The position numbers were made by a program, and so were the translations under genes. Source: Rhizodiscina lignyota (taxonomy: Eukaryota > Ascomycota > Dothideomycetes > Aulographales > Rhizodiscinaceae). From it: 64,000 bases of DNA. This document shows, piece by piece, positions 11,340-22,132 of the stretch. The notes beneath the pieces were generated by a model. It was not told where the DNA came from, made no database searches, and saw only the letters and a program-made list of their open reading frames with translations. The stretch spans positions 992,001 through 1,056,000 of the forward strand of contig ML978131.1 in assembly GCA_010015805.1 (NCBI GenBank). The letters are read 5' to 3'. Numbering within the stretch: position 1 is the stretch's first letter; the number at the start of each line of letters is the position of its first letter.

Positions 11340-13077
11340 TCAATCTCGGTCCACATGTATTGGAGTCAGATGAACCTTGAGCGGGCCTTTCCGCCACATC
11401 AAATAGTTCCTTTGTTTGACCCAGTCCATGCTTGACTCATCTAGGCGCATGTCAAAGTTGTAGATGACCCGAGTAAGGATGAGGCGCATCTCGCTGTACG
11501 CGAGACTGCGGAAATCATCAGCTATGAACGATGAACTGAAGATGGTGGTACTCACTTGCGCCCTAGACAGTTCCGTGGACCGACGTGGAACGGCTGCAGT
11601 GCATCATCGCGGTCCTTGGCAAACTCAGGATCGTGGAGGAAGCGCTCAGGATGAAATTCATTCGCCTTGTGGAAGTAGCTTTCTCGCCGGTAGAGCGCCC
11701 ATTGATGGATTGCAACATACGTCTGCAGATCATGGTCAGCAAGTACGACTGATTGCGAGGCCAGAGATGGGTTCAAGAGCTGGCGCCTTACGTTTGCCGG
11801 TATAGCCCTTTCTAGGACTTGTGCCCCTCCCTGCGGAATTTGTCGAGGTAGCCCATTGGCGATTGGCGGATACATTCGAAGCCCTTCGTTCAAAACGGCC
11901 AGCATGTACGTCAGTTTCCCCACTGACACGAGATTGATGGCATCTTCCGAATCAAAGGATGTCCGAACCTCCTCGGCAAGCTTTCTGAACACATGAGGAT
12001 TTCGCAGAATGTAGTACGTAACGCCCGACAGCAGAGTCGCTGTTGTTTCAGAGCCGCCAATGATGAGGATCTCGGCGTTGGCGATCAATTTGTCCATTTC
12101 CAGGTGCTAGAGGCGTCAGCATGCCATTCGAGCTAAGCGGGGGGATATACAAGTTCGTCCTTCTTTTCCAGCAGTCCTTGGATGAGATCATGGCGCTCAT
12201 TGCCCATCTCGATTCTCTTGAGCATCTTTGCCGTAGTCAGTTCCTTGTGCCGCTGTTGGGCGTCTCGGGTAGATTTCGGTGCCAGGCTCATCAGAACTGT
12301 CTTGAGTCGAGGGACAAATGAGAGCGCCTGCAGGAGCGTGCCCAGCCGACCGGATTGGAAGATGCTCGCAATCCAGGCGTGATAGTTGGAGCCTTCGAGG
12401 CACCCAAACGACTCGCCAAAAGCTAGGTCGCCAATAATATCAAAAGTGCAATAGTTGTACCAGTCTGAAAGGATTATGGGATCCGTATTGCTCTGACAGT
12501 GCTCGTACAGCTTGCAAACCAGTAGATCGACATAACGCTTGATGATCGGCTCCTGCTCCCGCATGCCCTTCTCGGAGAAGCCATGGGCAAGCTGCCGGCG
12601 AAGGCGACGGTGCTCCTCTCGCGGCTCATTCACTATGTGCCTGGGCAAGGATTCGACCGGCTGATAGAACCACTCCGCTTTGCTGCACTCCTTGCCAGAC
12701 TTTTGGTGGCCCATAATGTCCGTCCAAGCATTGGGATGCGAAAAGGCGAGCTCGTCGGGAGCTACACGCACAATGTCTCCATATTTCTCGTGCAGGTCCA
12801 GCATGTCGAACGGCAGCGTACCGTTGATGTGCTTGTAAAAGTAGGGCAGTCGGGAAATCTTGTGTGACAGAGGACCGGGGAACTCGCGGAGCGGGTGAAG
12901 GAAGACATTGTAAATGACTTTGACTATGACTTTCAAGATGGCCTTTCACTCCAGAACGTCAGTTGAGCCTTCAGATCGGTCTATTCGAAGACTACGAGAC
13001 CTCACCAACGACGAGACGAATAGTAAGATTCTAGGCAAAGTGCCAATTCCCAGGACAAGTTCGACAGTTGGACTCAT
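11340..13077 (-). CDS. Cytochrome P450 monooxygenase, CYP65-like (isotrichodermin C-15 hydroxylase type)
   Basis: Haem-thiolate monooxygenase, probably on the ER membrane, using a P450 reductase. Five exons: 13077-13006, 12942-12151, 12106-11792, 11722-11556, 11505-11340; 503 aa. The first exon gives the hydrophobic anchor (LVLGIGTLPRILLFVSSL). Then come the FLHPLREFPGP hinge and HEKYGDIVRVAPDELAFSHP, typical of fungal CYP65-like enzymes. The I-helix is IIGGSETTAT, the K-helix ExxR is NEGLRMYPP, and the haem loop is FHVGPRNCLGR with the cysteine near residue 443. All catalytic landmarks are present. The 69-nt intron at 11723-11791 is a multiple of three and stop-free, so it can be misread as coding; removing it restores IPANTYVAIHQWALY. 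The gene is divergent from an MFS exporter 543 bp away, suggesting co-regulation. Substrate unknown. Confidence 0.93.
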
Positions 13078-13620
13078 ATCCGCAGCCAAAGACGGCACGA
13101 ATGACAATTGAGAAGTAAGACGGCAGCGGGCACGCTTAAGAGAATGAGTGACTGGAGCTGAAGGAAGAAGAGCGTGCTCCGATATCCTGCTACGAAACGT
13201 CACCTTAAGAGTTAAAGGCCATCAAGTGTCGGCGTCTGCGTCTCGCACTTTCAAGGCGGACCGGGCCACAAGGCCCTTTTTTTCGCGGCCACAACTGCGA
13301 ACTGCCGTTTCGTGATTCATCTTCGCGAGTAGTTGGAAGATCAACGCAATTGAACGTGAATTTAGCTAAGGTACCTGCGCGGCCCCAGGAGTTCCTATCG
13401 CGTTGGGGAATCAGCCAGACCCACAATGCGGATGCGAGAGAGAGTCCGATGAAGATGCCCACTCGGCCCTTTCTCATTGGCCTCATGGTTGGCGTTTGTT
13501 ACGATTGAGCCATGATTAAATTCCAGGATCCATCGCCGTACACATGTTACGTCTACCTTATGCATAAAGAGCACGCAGCTCCCGACACCTGTCGAGCTTC
13601 CTTTTCGACGTAAATCCATA
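13078..13620. promoter_or_regulatory. Shared promoter between P450 and MFS exporter
   Basis: 543 bases between two divergent start codons, the usual setting for joint control of an enzyme and its exporter. A minus-strand open frame (13486-13205) shows no family features. No clear zinc-cluster site (paired CGG) was identified by eye. Confidence 0.45.
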
Positions 13621-15340
13621 ATGCAATCTGCAGACGAGCCTGCGCCGATCGCCGAGCCTGCGCCGACCTCTGGCGTCGAAGGAAATTCCATTTTGACAGA
13701 GGAAGATTCAACTCCAGCACCACATCACGAAGAGTGGCATAGCAACCCAAAGAATGCGCAAGACCTTTCGACAGACGTTTTCATTGATGACGACCTCGTC
13801 AATGGCTCTCATACGACGAGACAGGATCCATTCGCCGTGGGGTGGGAAGAGCCAGTGGATCAAGATCCTGCGAATCCGCTGAATTGGACATCGTGGCAAA
13901 CGAATGTCAACATCGGTGTGATATCCTTTCTGTCATTCCTGACGTGAGCAGAATCGCTCCTCAAGTACGATGCGAGTTTTGCTGACGCCGACTGCGGTCC
14001 TCTCGCATCGTCCATGTTTGCGCCCAGCGTACCTCAAGTCATGCAAGACTTCAAAAGCGACTCCAACCTACTTGCAGCTTTTGTCGTCTCCGTCTATATT
14101 CTCGGCTTCGCATTTGGCCCTTTGGTTGTCGCCCCGATCAGCGAGCTCAAAGGTCGCTTAATCGTATATCATACTTGCAACACACTTTTCTTCGTCTTCA
14201 CCATAATCAGCGCATTGTCACAGACCATGGTCATGTTGATCGTATTTCGTTTTCTTGCTGGCTTTGTAGGCGTTGCGCCTACCACTATTGGCAGCGGCAC
14301 TATTGCCGACTTGATACCGCGCGAGAGAAGAGCTCTATACATGTCGTTGTGGTCAATGGGCCCCATTCTCGGTCCTGTGGTAGGACCCATAGCCGGCGGC
14401 TTCCTGGCTGAGGCAAAGGGATGGAGGTGGGAATTCTGGGTATTGGCCATGGTGGTAAGCCTCTTTTCTACACCACGTCATTAGAATATGGACTGATTTG
14501 GCAAAGGGCGGTACAGCAACAACGGGAGCATTTCTAATCCTCCGAGAGACCTTTGCCCCAGTCGTTCTGGAGAAGAAAGCTGACCAGCTTCGCAAATCAA
14601 CGGGCAACCCGTTGTACCATTCAATACTCGCGTCTAATATCCCGCCCAAAGATCTGTTCCTACGGAGCATTGTTCGGCCCTCAAAAATGCTTATTATGGC
14701 TCCGATCGTCTCCCTGATGAGTATCTATGTTGCAGTCCTGTACGGCCTCCTCTACATTCTGTTCACAACCTTTACCTTCGTCTTTGAAGGACAGTACAAC
14801 TTTTCAACTGGCACGTCTGGACTATCCTTTATCGGAAGTGGCGTCGGCACGGTCTGTGGGGTCGTAGTATATGCGACACTCGGCGACAGACTCGTCCGAG
14901 TCCGCAACGCAGGAGGAGAGACGCCTGTACCCGAGGACCGCCTCCCTATATATCTAGTTCTACCCGCTAGTCTTTCTATTCCGGCCGGACTAATCATCTA
15001 TGGCTGGGCCGCAGACAAGCGTGTGCACTGGGTGGTCCCACAGATTGGAAATGCCGTCACGAGTGTTGGCATGATGATCATCGTCATGAGCGTTCAGACG
15101 TACCTCGTGGACGCTTTTACTGAGCATGCAGCGAGTGCGATCGCAGCGAATACAGTGCTACGAAGTGTCCTCGGCGCACTTCTGCCTCTATGTGGGCTAC
15201 AGCTATACGACGCCATTGGCCTTGGCTGGGGCAACACGCTGCTGGGGTTCATTGCGCTGGGCATGGCACCAATTCCTGTGTTGCTTGGGATGTTTGGTGC
15301 GCGGCTTAGAAACTCCAAGATGGGACGGGTGACTTTTTGA
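13621..15340 (+). CDS. MFS multidrug-type exporter (DHA1 family), with an irregular first intron
   Basis: Plasma-membrane drug:proton antiporter of the fungal DHA1 group. The N-terminus is acidic and cytosolic, ending in the family-typical [12 protein letters not shown]. Motifs include [14 protein letters not shown] in TM1, ISELKGR in loop 2-3, [20 protein letters not shown] in TM4, and [15 protein letters not shown] (antiporter motif C) in TM5. Intron 2 (14455-14506) is normal: GTAAGC donor, CTGAT branch, AAAG acceptor. Intron 1 is odd. The frame is unchanged on both sides, but an in-frame TGA lies at 13945-13947 inside a GTGAGC donor. A 54-nt removal (13944-13997) would give the expected FLT-PLASSMF and includes a perfect GCTGAC branch site, yet it ends in GG, not AG. 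The nearest usable AG would make a 33-nt intron (13944-13976) and add seven residues. The gene may be intact with an unusual intron, or damaged. Confidence 0.85.
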
Positions 15341-16085
15341 ATAACCAAAAACTGTCTCCATCTTCAGCGCGTCTTGCTGAGCTGATATAAGCTGATATCC
15401 ACATCCTCCTAGCTGGAAGGAGGAGGCATTTTTCCGTATTGAAACAAGCTGAGCCACAAGGTCAAGCTATGGGATACCACATGGCATCTAGCAGCGTTTT
15501 ACCTCGAACAATACAATACTAGTAGATAATGCTGCAGAATATCAATCTACTAATGTTATTGTCTCCCTGAACGTCTTGCCCTGAGCCCATAGCCTCCACG
15601 TTGAGACTCGAGGAACTGCCGAGCGCATTATCAATCCCACAGAGCATGTCCATTGTTTCGATCCAGACAAGGGGGGAAAGCCGTGATGGAGCTTATGGCA
15701 AGCCGCTCTCAAGAGCTACCACTTTTGTCTTTTGGTCTGGTTTCGCATCAACACGGACTCGGAGCCGATCTGCCAGTCAACCAATGAGGAGTTTGAGGGC
15801 TATGTCCATTTTACAGCAATCTACAGCAAAGACACGCAAGACTTCGGGCAGTGCCTTGCCCAGCCTGGCAGCTACTATGAGAAAAGCTTGGCGATATGAA
15901 TGGTGCCCTTGTAACGATCTTTATATACCTCATGGACGACATCTTCATTGCTCTGGCCTCTCTCTCACTCCTCCCAACGATTCCCTCGGCACAATTCTTT
16001 GATCTTCATCTACTCAAGTCATCAGAGCAATTCATATCCTCAAGCTACGAACTTCTCCTGAGTCGTTGTTTTGACTATTTGCACG
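15341..16085. other. Intergenic, MFS 3' flank and RTA1-like promoter
   Basis: 745 bases. Around 15690-15898 one plus-strand frame reads as protein-like sequence (for example TNEEFEGYVHFTAIYSK) for about 65 codons with no ATG start. This could be a remnant or chance. No other feature. Confidence 0.35.
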
Positions 16086-16973
16086 ATGTCGCCAGCGTCT
16101 TGTTTTCTACTATATAGATACCAGCCGTCCTCTGTACTGGCCGGCATCGCCATCGGCATCTACACACTGCTCACTCTGCTTCACCTCGTGCGCATGCTAT
16201 CTACGAGGACAAAGGACAACGTCTACTTCGTCCTGGCCGGAATGGCTGAGCTAACGGGCTATTGTGCCCGACTCTACTCCGCTGCCACTTCCTGTTCCGC
16301 AAACAGCGTCGTGGCGTATGGCGTCCAGTCTGTCCTCTTGATCCTGGGGCCTACACTCTTAATGTTCACCGTCGGCCTGATACAGCCGCAGTTTGTAGCT
16401 GTGCTGCATGGTGAGCAGTGCGTGTGGGTACCTCTACACCTGCAGCGTCGCCTTTACCTTGGGCTGAACGCCACTCTTCTCTTTCTCCAAATGTCCGGCG
16501 CAATCATCACGGTCATCAGCCACGACATAGGACTGCTGAAGATCGGTGGCAAAGTCCTCATTGCGGCCTATATCATCCAGATTGTATTCTGGGCTTTCTT
16601 GCTGGCAGAAAATACGTATTTCCGATTCCGGTTGCAACGGCTGAGGCAGACCCATGAGCTCCGCCACTGGAAATGGTGGATCCAGCTGTTCGGCCTTGCC
16701 ATCACGATCATTGCCTTTGGGCGCAATCTTGTGCGACTGACAGCGATTGGCGGAGTGACATTCCTGTTGGTGAACGAGTGGCCCAGCTATGCCTTTGACG
16801 GGTTCCAGATGGTCGTCGTCATGCTGGCATGGGGACTGTTTTACTTGCCTGGAGTCTTGAAGAAGCAACATGACCTGGTGGGCAGAGGCGATGTTCCGTA
16901 TGAGATGGATCACCGCTCAGAAGGAAGACCAGGCGACAACGCCAGCACAGAATCGAGACAGCCATTATGCTGA
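16086..16973 (+). CDS. RTA1-like seven-transmembrane protein
   Basis: Fungal RTA1/RTM1/RSB1 family member, membrane proteins linked to resistance to 7-aminocholesterol and toxic lipids and to sphingoid-base release. Single exon, 295 aa; the ATG at 16086 is chosen over a TTG 15 bases upstream. It opens with YRYQPSSVLAG, the usual family N-terminus, followed by seven hydrophobic spans: about residues 16-36, 45-60, 73-97, 123-150, 160-180, 200-222 and 235-255. Family landmarks include ELTGYCARLYS in TM2 and LILGPTLLMFTVGLI in TM3, and a charged cytosolic tail. It lies between an MFS exporter and a zinc-cluster regulator, fitting a role in resistance or membrane response. The transported molecule is unknown. 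Confidence 0.87.
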   Translation: MSPASCFLLYRYQPSSVLAGIAIGIYTLLTLLHLVRMLSTRTKDNVYFVLAGMAELTGYCARLYSAATSCSANSVVAYGVQSVLLILGPTLLMFTVGLIQPQFVAVLHGEQCVWVPLHLQRRLYLGLNATLLFLQMSGAIITVISHDIGLLKIGGKVLIAAYIIQIVFWAFLLAENTYFRFRLQRLRQTHELRHWKWWIQLFGLAITIIAFGRNLVRLTAIGGVTFLLVNEWPSYAFDGFQMVVVMLAWGLFYLPGVLKKQHDLVGRGDVPYEMDHRSEGRPGDNASTESRQPLC

Positions 16974-17714
16974 CTTGAATGGGGCTCTCACGATAACTTA
17001 ACTGGAAAGGGGCAAGGGCAAAGATAGGTTGATCATGATAGAAAGCTGTTCGATGGATAATCTTGGGAGCGCAAGAGACGCCGGACGTCGTGAATGGAAA
17101 TAGTTCTACCATATCAATCAGATACCAAATTACAGCATGGAATTCCTGAGATACGTGCTCTCACCGTAACAAGAACGCTTGAAGGAGCGACCATAGGGCG
17201 TTGAGCGAATGTCTTCGAATGGTTGACGGTGGCTACGTGAAGTCGTGCCACTGCGAACTTGTCAGGAGGTGCCCAGAACGTCCTAGCGCGTGAGCACGTG
17301 CATTCGTGTATTACAGGATTTCTCCTTTAGAGATTCCTCTCTCTTCAATCAATCCACGAGATTCACAACTTCGTGCTTGCTACGTGCCTCTCCGATAGAA
17401 CTAGAGTAGGGTAGGATAATGGCTTTCTTCCTGCTTGGCAGAGCCCTCCTCCCAACGAATCTTGATCGGGCCTCGCATATTTTCCTTCATCATGGTGTTC
17501 GTCATGTCCAGACAGCATGTGACACGCGCCTGGCTTGGCACTCGCACTCGCACTCGCACTCGCAATCTCTCTGTCGCCCCATGTCCCATTAACTGCACGG
17601 CGTCCCGTTTTCTGTTTCTCATTCTCTCTCTGTCTCGTGGCGATCCTTCATTTCGTCTTCTACATCTTCTCGCAACTCTTTGTGGCCTTTGCAGCACTCG
17701 AGACTACCTTGTTC
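16974..17714. other. Intergenic, promoter and leader of the UPC2-like regulator
   Basis: 741 bases. Holds a short GCACTC tandem repeat, about four and a half copies at 17538-17564, followed by C/T-rich leader up to the ATG at 17715. Open frames across the repeat are low-complexity and not supported as genes. Confidence 0.45.
17538..17564. repeat. Hexanucleotide microsatellite (GCACTC)n
   Basis: Four perfect copies plus three bases, located about 150 bp upstream of the regulator start codon, probably within its leader. Too short to infer function. Confidence 0.8.
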
Positions 17715-18975
17715 ATGCCGCGCCTCGGATCGCGCAAGTCACGAAGCGGCTGTCAGCAGTGCAAAGCACGTCATGTAAAGGTCAGCCTCATCCTACCCTC
17801 CCCTTTCTAGACCTTTCGAGGTGTGGCCTTGACTGGATTGATCAATGCGAATGGTCCGCAGAGAGTCTAGAGAATGCTGATCGAACAATTCTCCGCAGTG
17901 CGATGAAAAACGGCCTTGCGGCAACTGCATCAAGCATCAAGCCAATTGCTCACTGATCCAGCAAACGATCAATGAGCGGTCTGCTACATCTACTCGATCG
18001 GTACTTCTGCGCCCTCATTGATATTTATTCGGCTTCTAAAGCCTTTTTCAGACGCCTTGTTGCTCTTCGACTTTACTTTCCACGGGATCTCCGTCTAATG
18101 GCAATTCTCTTCCACAACCGTCATTCTCGCAGAGCCTTGACAATTCTCAGCTCCCAGAATGGCAAACTGATCTGCATTTGATGCACAACTATACTGCCTA
18201 TGCTGCCCATACCATCCCCGCCAACGACACCACACGAGCTGTATGGGTCTACAAGGTGCCGCAGGAAAGCTTCAGATTTCCATTCCTGTTGCACGGGATA
18301 CTAGCTTTCTCTGCATATCATCTGGCCTATCTAGATCATAGCGCGCAACAGACCTCTTACCATGCCCTTGCCAGGATGCATCAGACCGAGGCGATCCACG
18401 GCATGCGCGACGCTCTGCCAATGTTGGGCCAGGAGAACTGCCATGCGCTGTTCGTGACATCCAGCCTCCTGGCGTTGATGGCTTTCACAGAAAAGGACTC
18501 TCTGATCGCTCTAGTCGATATTAGCTCGATGTTGCGCGGCATGGATGCCATCATTGACAAGACCGAACAGCTCATCTATGCTGGCCCGTTCGCGTCGCTG
18601 TTTGCCTTTTACCCCGGAACGGATGTTCCAGAGTGTCTTTCTGTGCTGCTGACGGAGCTCCAAGGTCCCGAATTCGCGCGTGTCGCGGCGTCCTCGCGGG
18701 TCGCCAGCGTGGCAGCGTGGGAGCTTCGAGAAGCTATCGAATTCTGTCTGAAGCATGCACCATATCCTCTGCTCCGTGCCGTTATGTTGTGGCCAATTCG
18801 AGTGGACACCAAGTTCTGGGACGTGGCTCGAGAAGATCATGACTGGGCGTGCAAGCAGGTTCTGAAATGGTATGCGGCGATACTGGAGGAAGCCGGAAAT
18901 CATTGGTGGTTCTTGGGAAAGTGGAAAACGATGAAATGGTCCTGGCACGATGAGGATGTTGTAGTGGTTGCTTGA
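17715..18975 (+). CDS. Zn2Cys6 transcription factor, UPC2-like
   Basis: Nuclear regulator of the fungal zinc-cluster class. Exons 17715-17780, 17899-18000 and 18052-18975; 363 aa. The DNA-binding cluster is split by intron 1 and reconstructs as CQQCKARHVKCDEKRPCGNC plus IKHQANC, cysteines 13, 16, 23, 29, 32 and 39 (spacing 2-6-5-2-6), at the extreme N-terminus as in UPC2-like factors. Intron 1 is 118 nt with an acceptor CCGCAG; intron 2 is 51 nt with TTTTTCAG. A Ser/Pro/Asn linker follows (near SPSNGNSLPQPSFSQS). The effector domain starts at LHLMHNYTAYAAHT and includes FPFLLHGILAFSAYHLAYLD, characteristic of this group. It lies at the end of the P450-MFS-RTA1 block and could be its local regulator, which is inference. 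Confidence 0.88.
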
Positions 18976-19917
18976 GTACGGCACAACGCACAGCTGCGAT
19001 TCAAGCCGCATGAGACAGCCTTACGAGTCAACTGATTTACAGTAAGCTATGTCGAGAAACTGCTTCAACATTACCTGTGCCAGGCGTTCTAACAGAACAA
19101 GCCGATTTAGGGTCCAGACATTTTTCCAAGCCGTCTTTCTGTATGCTATTGCCATTAGGCTGCATCTACATTAGGAACTGACCATGCGTGGTTGAGGGGC
19201 TTCTATCACCACGTTAATCGTTACGACCATCAACAATAACTGAGAGAAGCTCTTACCACAACACATGGCGTTTCCATGGCCTGTGCGTATCAGCAGCATT
19301 CCACAAAAGGAGATGAAGCTGGGCTTCCCCCCTCCTTTCTTTTGTGGGGGGGTTGCAATCGCCGAATTCCCGCCAAAATGGCATCTCAACTATTCCGGCG
19401 GAGCTCAAGGCGGCACAGATATGAGTCGCTAGCGAAGGACTTTTATCGGGCTCTCGAGCTCTGCGCTGGGATCGCAAGTAGAGAGAACAACCGAGAGAGC
19501 CAGAGCCGTGAGGAGTTTGAGGGAAAGCTCTAGAGAGAAAGAAAAAGCCACTCCACCGTCGGGCAGGCTACGTCAGTATAGTAATTCCTACTAGTTGAAC
19601 AATCGCTATTGAAGAAGAGACAGAACGAGCTCCTTTGGAGCCAGGATTAGCGAGGTAGAGATTATGTAAAGAGAAGGGTGGATTAGAACGGAAATCCCAT
19701 TTTGAAAATCGGAGCATGTTTATTTTCTGAGTCAGTAATGATTACCTGAATAGGCGGTGCTCCTTGACACAGATTACTATCCAGAACTCCATCCAAAGGA
19801 AAATTCCCTGAAACTAACTCCGAAATCTTCATATTGCTCACTCCAAAGCGTTCCCCGCTTTCTCGCCCCCTCCATTGCAATCCCAGAAGCAGTATGTATC
19901 AGCACCTTCGCTCTCCC
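18976..19917. other. Intergenic, converging 3' flanks
   Basis: 942 bases. Contains a C-run/G-run stretch near 19325-19357 and AT-rich segments, but no supported gene. Several short open frames lack any protein features. Confidence 0.4.
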
Positions 19918-20580
19918 CTACACAACGCCATCAAGTTTCCTCTGACTGCTCGCATACTCCTTCTCCACAATCTTCAGCAAGCGCTCATTCGACGCATCGC
20001 CACGCAACGACATCATGAACATTTTCGCGTGGTACTCTTCCCGAAAATGTGCAAGCTGCTCGCTCAGTCCCTCGTGGGCCTTGCACTGCAACTCCATAAC
20101 CTTGATCATATCCGCCCTTATGGTCTTGATAACAGCCATTATGTTATCCTCGAACGCCCTGAAACGGATGTAACTTATGAGAGGCAGGTAGTATAAGGTT
20201 GTCTTCGTGTCCGATACTGTGTGTGCCGGCAGAGGCAGCGACGGGAGTGCGAGGCGGAGGATTTCTTGACGGAGCTCGGTAGGTAAGCCCAAGAGGCTTG
20301 CTTTTTTCGGGAGCGCTTCGTGAGACTTGGCTCTTCGACGTTCTGGCCTTACCAGCTCTGCTTCGGTCTGTTGATTTACTGGAATTGCGCATACCAGCTC
20401 CAGCCTCTCGCAGCCCGGTGCTGTAAGTTTTGCAGTTGATTGATTTGTCCTTTCGATCTCCGCCTCGTAAAGGTGCATTATTTCAAAGTTTCGCCAGCGC
20501 TCTGCCCTCCATTTGGCGACGCCTCGAAGGTTGGTTGCCGACGCCGTGTTGGATGTAGTCTTCTTGATGATGATTGCCAT
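19918..20580 (-). CDS. F-box-like protein of unknown function
   Basis: Single exon, 220 aa, starting at the ATG at 20580. Residues about 96-110 read LLGLPTELRQEILRLAL, the start of the F-box-like motif that is very common in Dothideomycete hypothetical proteins. The remainder of an F-box is short and I see no substrate-binding repeats. The N-terminal third is basic and rich in Glu/Arg helices. The C-terminus (KTIRADMIKVMELQCKAHE onward) is probably a coiled coil. If the motif works it would bind Skp1 in an SCF ubiquitin ligase, but such truncated versions are often of unclear function. No neighbour suggests a pathway. Confidence 0.6.
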   Translation of the reverse strand: MAIIIKKTTSNTASATNLRGVAKWRAERWRNFEIMHLYEAEIERTNQSTAKLTAPGCERLELVCAIPVNQQTEAELVRPERRRAKSHEALPKKASLLGLPTELRQEILRLALPSLPLPAHTVSDTKTTLYYLPLISYIRFRAFEDNIMAVIKTIRADMIKVMELQCKAHEGLSEQLAHFREEYHAKMFMMSLRGDASNERLLKIVEKEYASSQRKLDGVV

Positions 20581-21112
20581 GCTTGTTATGATGAGATTGG
20601 AGGTAGAGTGTAGTCTATAGATAGTGTTACGCGTAAAAGTCGGGTAAACAGTACATGAAAATTGGAAGGAGAGCTAAGTGCATTTACTCATACCTGAATT
20701 ACTCATGGCTGGGAGGTGGTGGAGGTAAAGTTTAAACGTTTGTCTTTTCTGCGCCGAATGACCAACGGGAGCTCTTGGAAAGGAAATGCAAGGACAAGTA
20801 TTGAACGATGAAATGTTAACAAAAGGAAGAAAGAAAGCGAGTCCGGTGTTGTTGGACTTTGTCTATTTCTCGAGCCTTGGTGGCTAAATTCCGAAGGGCA
20901 TTGAAATTTGAAAATACGGTAAAGCACAAAAATCATAGAGATGAGGGCATCAGAGGCATCAATTTGCAACCGTTCATCAATTGGTTCCGTACTGAACCTG
21001 TGCATGACGCAGATAACTGTCCATAATTCCTGAAATCAGTCAGTATCCACGCCATATGATATATCAGATCCTGTGACCCAAATGTTCGTCATAATTCCTC
21101 GACCACAGCACA
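20581..21112. other. Intergenic
   Basis: 532 bases between two minus-strand genes. A 100-codon minus-strand frame (21005-20703) is AT-biased and shows no family features. Nothing supported. Confidence 0.4.
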
Positions 21113-22132
21113 TCATGTTAGACTCTTCTCCAGCGCTAACAGACTTTTAACCATATCCACGACACTCTCCTCCATAGTTCTATACGTCATCCCCAGTTCC
21201 TCAATCGACTTGCTATTGTCCAAATGGTACACGTTCGGGAACGGCGCTCCCGCATCGCCCTCCGGCGTCTTATCCTTCAGCTCCGGGAAGTTCTTGCGGA
21301 TAATATCGCAGAGCATCTGGTAGGTGTAACTAGCATTTGTGATCAGATACCGCTGGTTCGCCGCCGCCTCCGTGGTATACGCGAGCAGATGCGCCTTGGC
21401 GAGATCTCGCACGTCAGCATAGGCATAGAAGCCCGTCTCCGGAACGGATTTCTCGGAGCCGTTCATGAGGCGGTACACGTCTGCGGCAGACGTGTTAAGG
21501 TGGCTCATGCTAGAGACATCGTGCTCGACAGGGCCATACACCATGGGTGGCAGCAGCGTGGTGACGGTGAAGTTGGGATGCTCCTTCTCCTCGAATTCGT
21601 ACGCTGCATGCTCGGCTATCTCCTTGGACACAAGATACGCACTCGTGGGGTCGGCATTGCGTGCTTCCTCGATCGTCATGGGGTTCCAGTCGGCTTCGGT
21701 GTAGGTGTATCCAGACCGAAGGCCCTTCGACATATCGATGGCGGAGGCGAAGGAGGATGTGATGACTATGCGCTTCACTTTGGGGTTGTTCTTCTTCACT
21801 GCTTGGAGGATCGAGAGGGTGCCGTTGCGCGCGGGATCGAAGAGGTCCTTGTCGTAGTCCTTTGCGTTGAGGATGAACGGTGATGCGGTGTGGATCACGC
21901 CCTCGACGTCCTTGACCACTTCATCGAAAGCACCGGGGACGGAGATGTCTTCGACGTAAACAAACGAGAGAGCACCTGAGTCGACATATTTGGTGTAATG
22001 ATGCTTAACTCTTTCCTCGCTGCCTTTAGAGCGGACTTGAGCGCGGACGTGGAAGCCGGCGCCGAGGAAGGCGTCCAAGATGTGTGCTGCAATATAGCCA
22101 GAGGCACCGGTGAGAAGGACAGTCTCCGGCAT
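21113..22132 (-). CDS. Extended SDR ketoreductase (GRE2 / dihydroflavonol-reductase-like)
   Basis: NADPH-dependent carbonyl reductase of the extended short-chain dehydrogenase family, the group containing yeast Gre2 methylglyoxal/isovaleraldehyde reductase. Single exon, 339 aa from the ATG at 22132. The frame is open upstream to 22264, but that part reads as leader. The Rossmann nucleotide loop is LLTGASGYIAAHI (residues about 5-17). HTASPF marks the usual fourth-strand region. The active site is TSSFAS plus the YLVSK motif (YxxxK), and LLPPMVYGP follows as in homologues. Length matches the family. Soluble and cytosolic: no signal peptide. Physiological substrate cannot be deduced. Confidence 0.88.
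   Translation of the reverse strand: MPETVLLTGASGYIAAHILDAFLGAGFHVRAQVRSKGSEERVKHHYTKYVDSGALSFVYVEDISVPGAFDEVVKDVEGVIHTASPFILNAKDYDKDLFDPARNGTLSILQAVKKNNPKVKRIVITSSFASAIDMSKGLRSGYTYTEADWNPMTIEEARNADPTSAYLVSKEIAEHAAYEFEEKEHPNFTVTTLLPPMVYGPVEHDVSSMSHLNTSAADVYRLMNGSEKSVPETGFYAYADVRDLAKAHLLAYTTEAAANQRYLITNASYTYQMLCDIIRKNFPELKDKTPEGDAGAPFPNVYHLDNSKSIEELGMTYRTMEESVVDMVKSLLALEKSLT

Noticed and set aside
15690-15898. About 65 codons of protein-like sequence before the RTA1-like gene
   Set aside because: No start codon, ends in a stop, and no family recognised; insufficient to call a gene or remnant.
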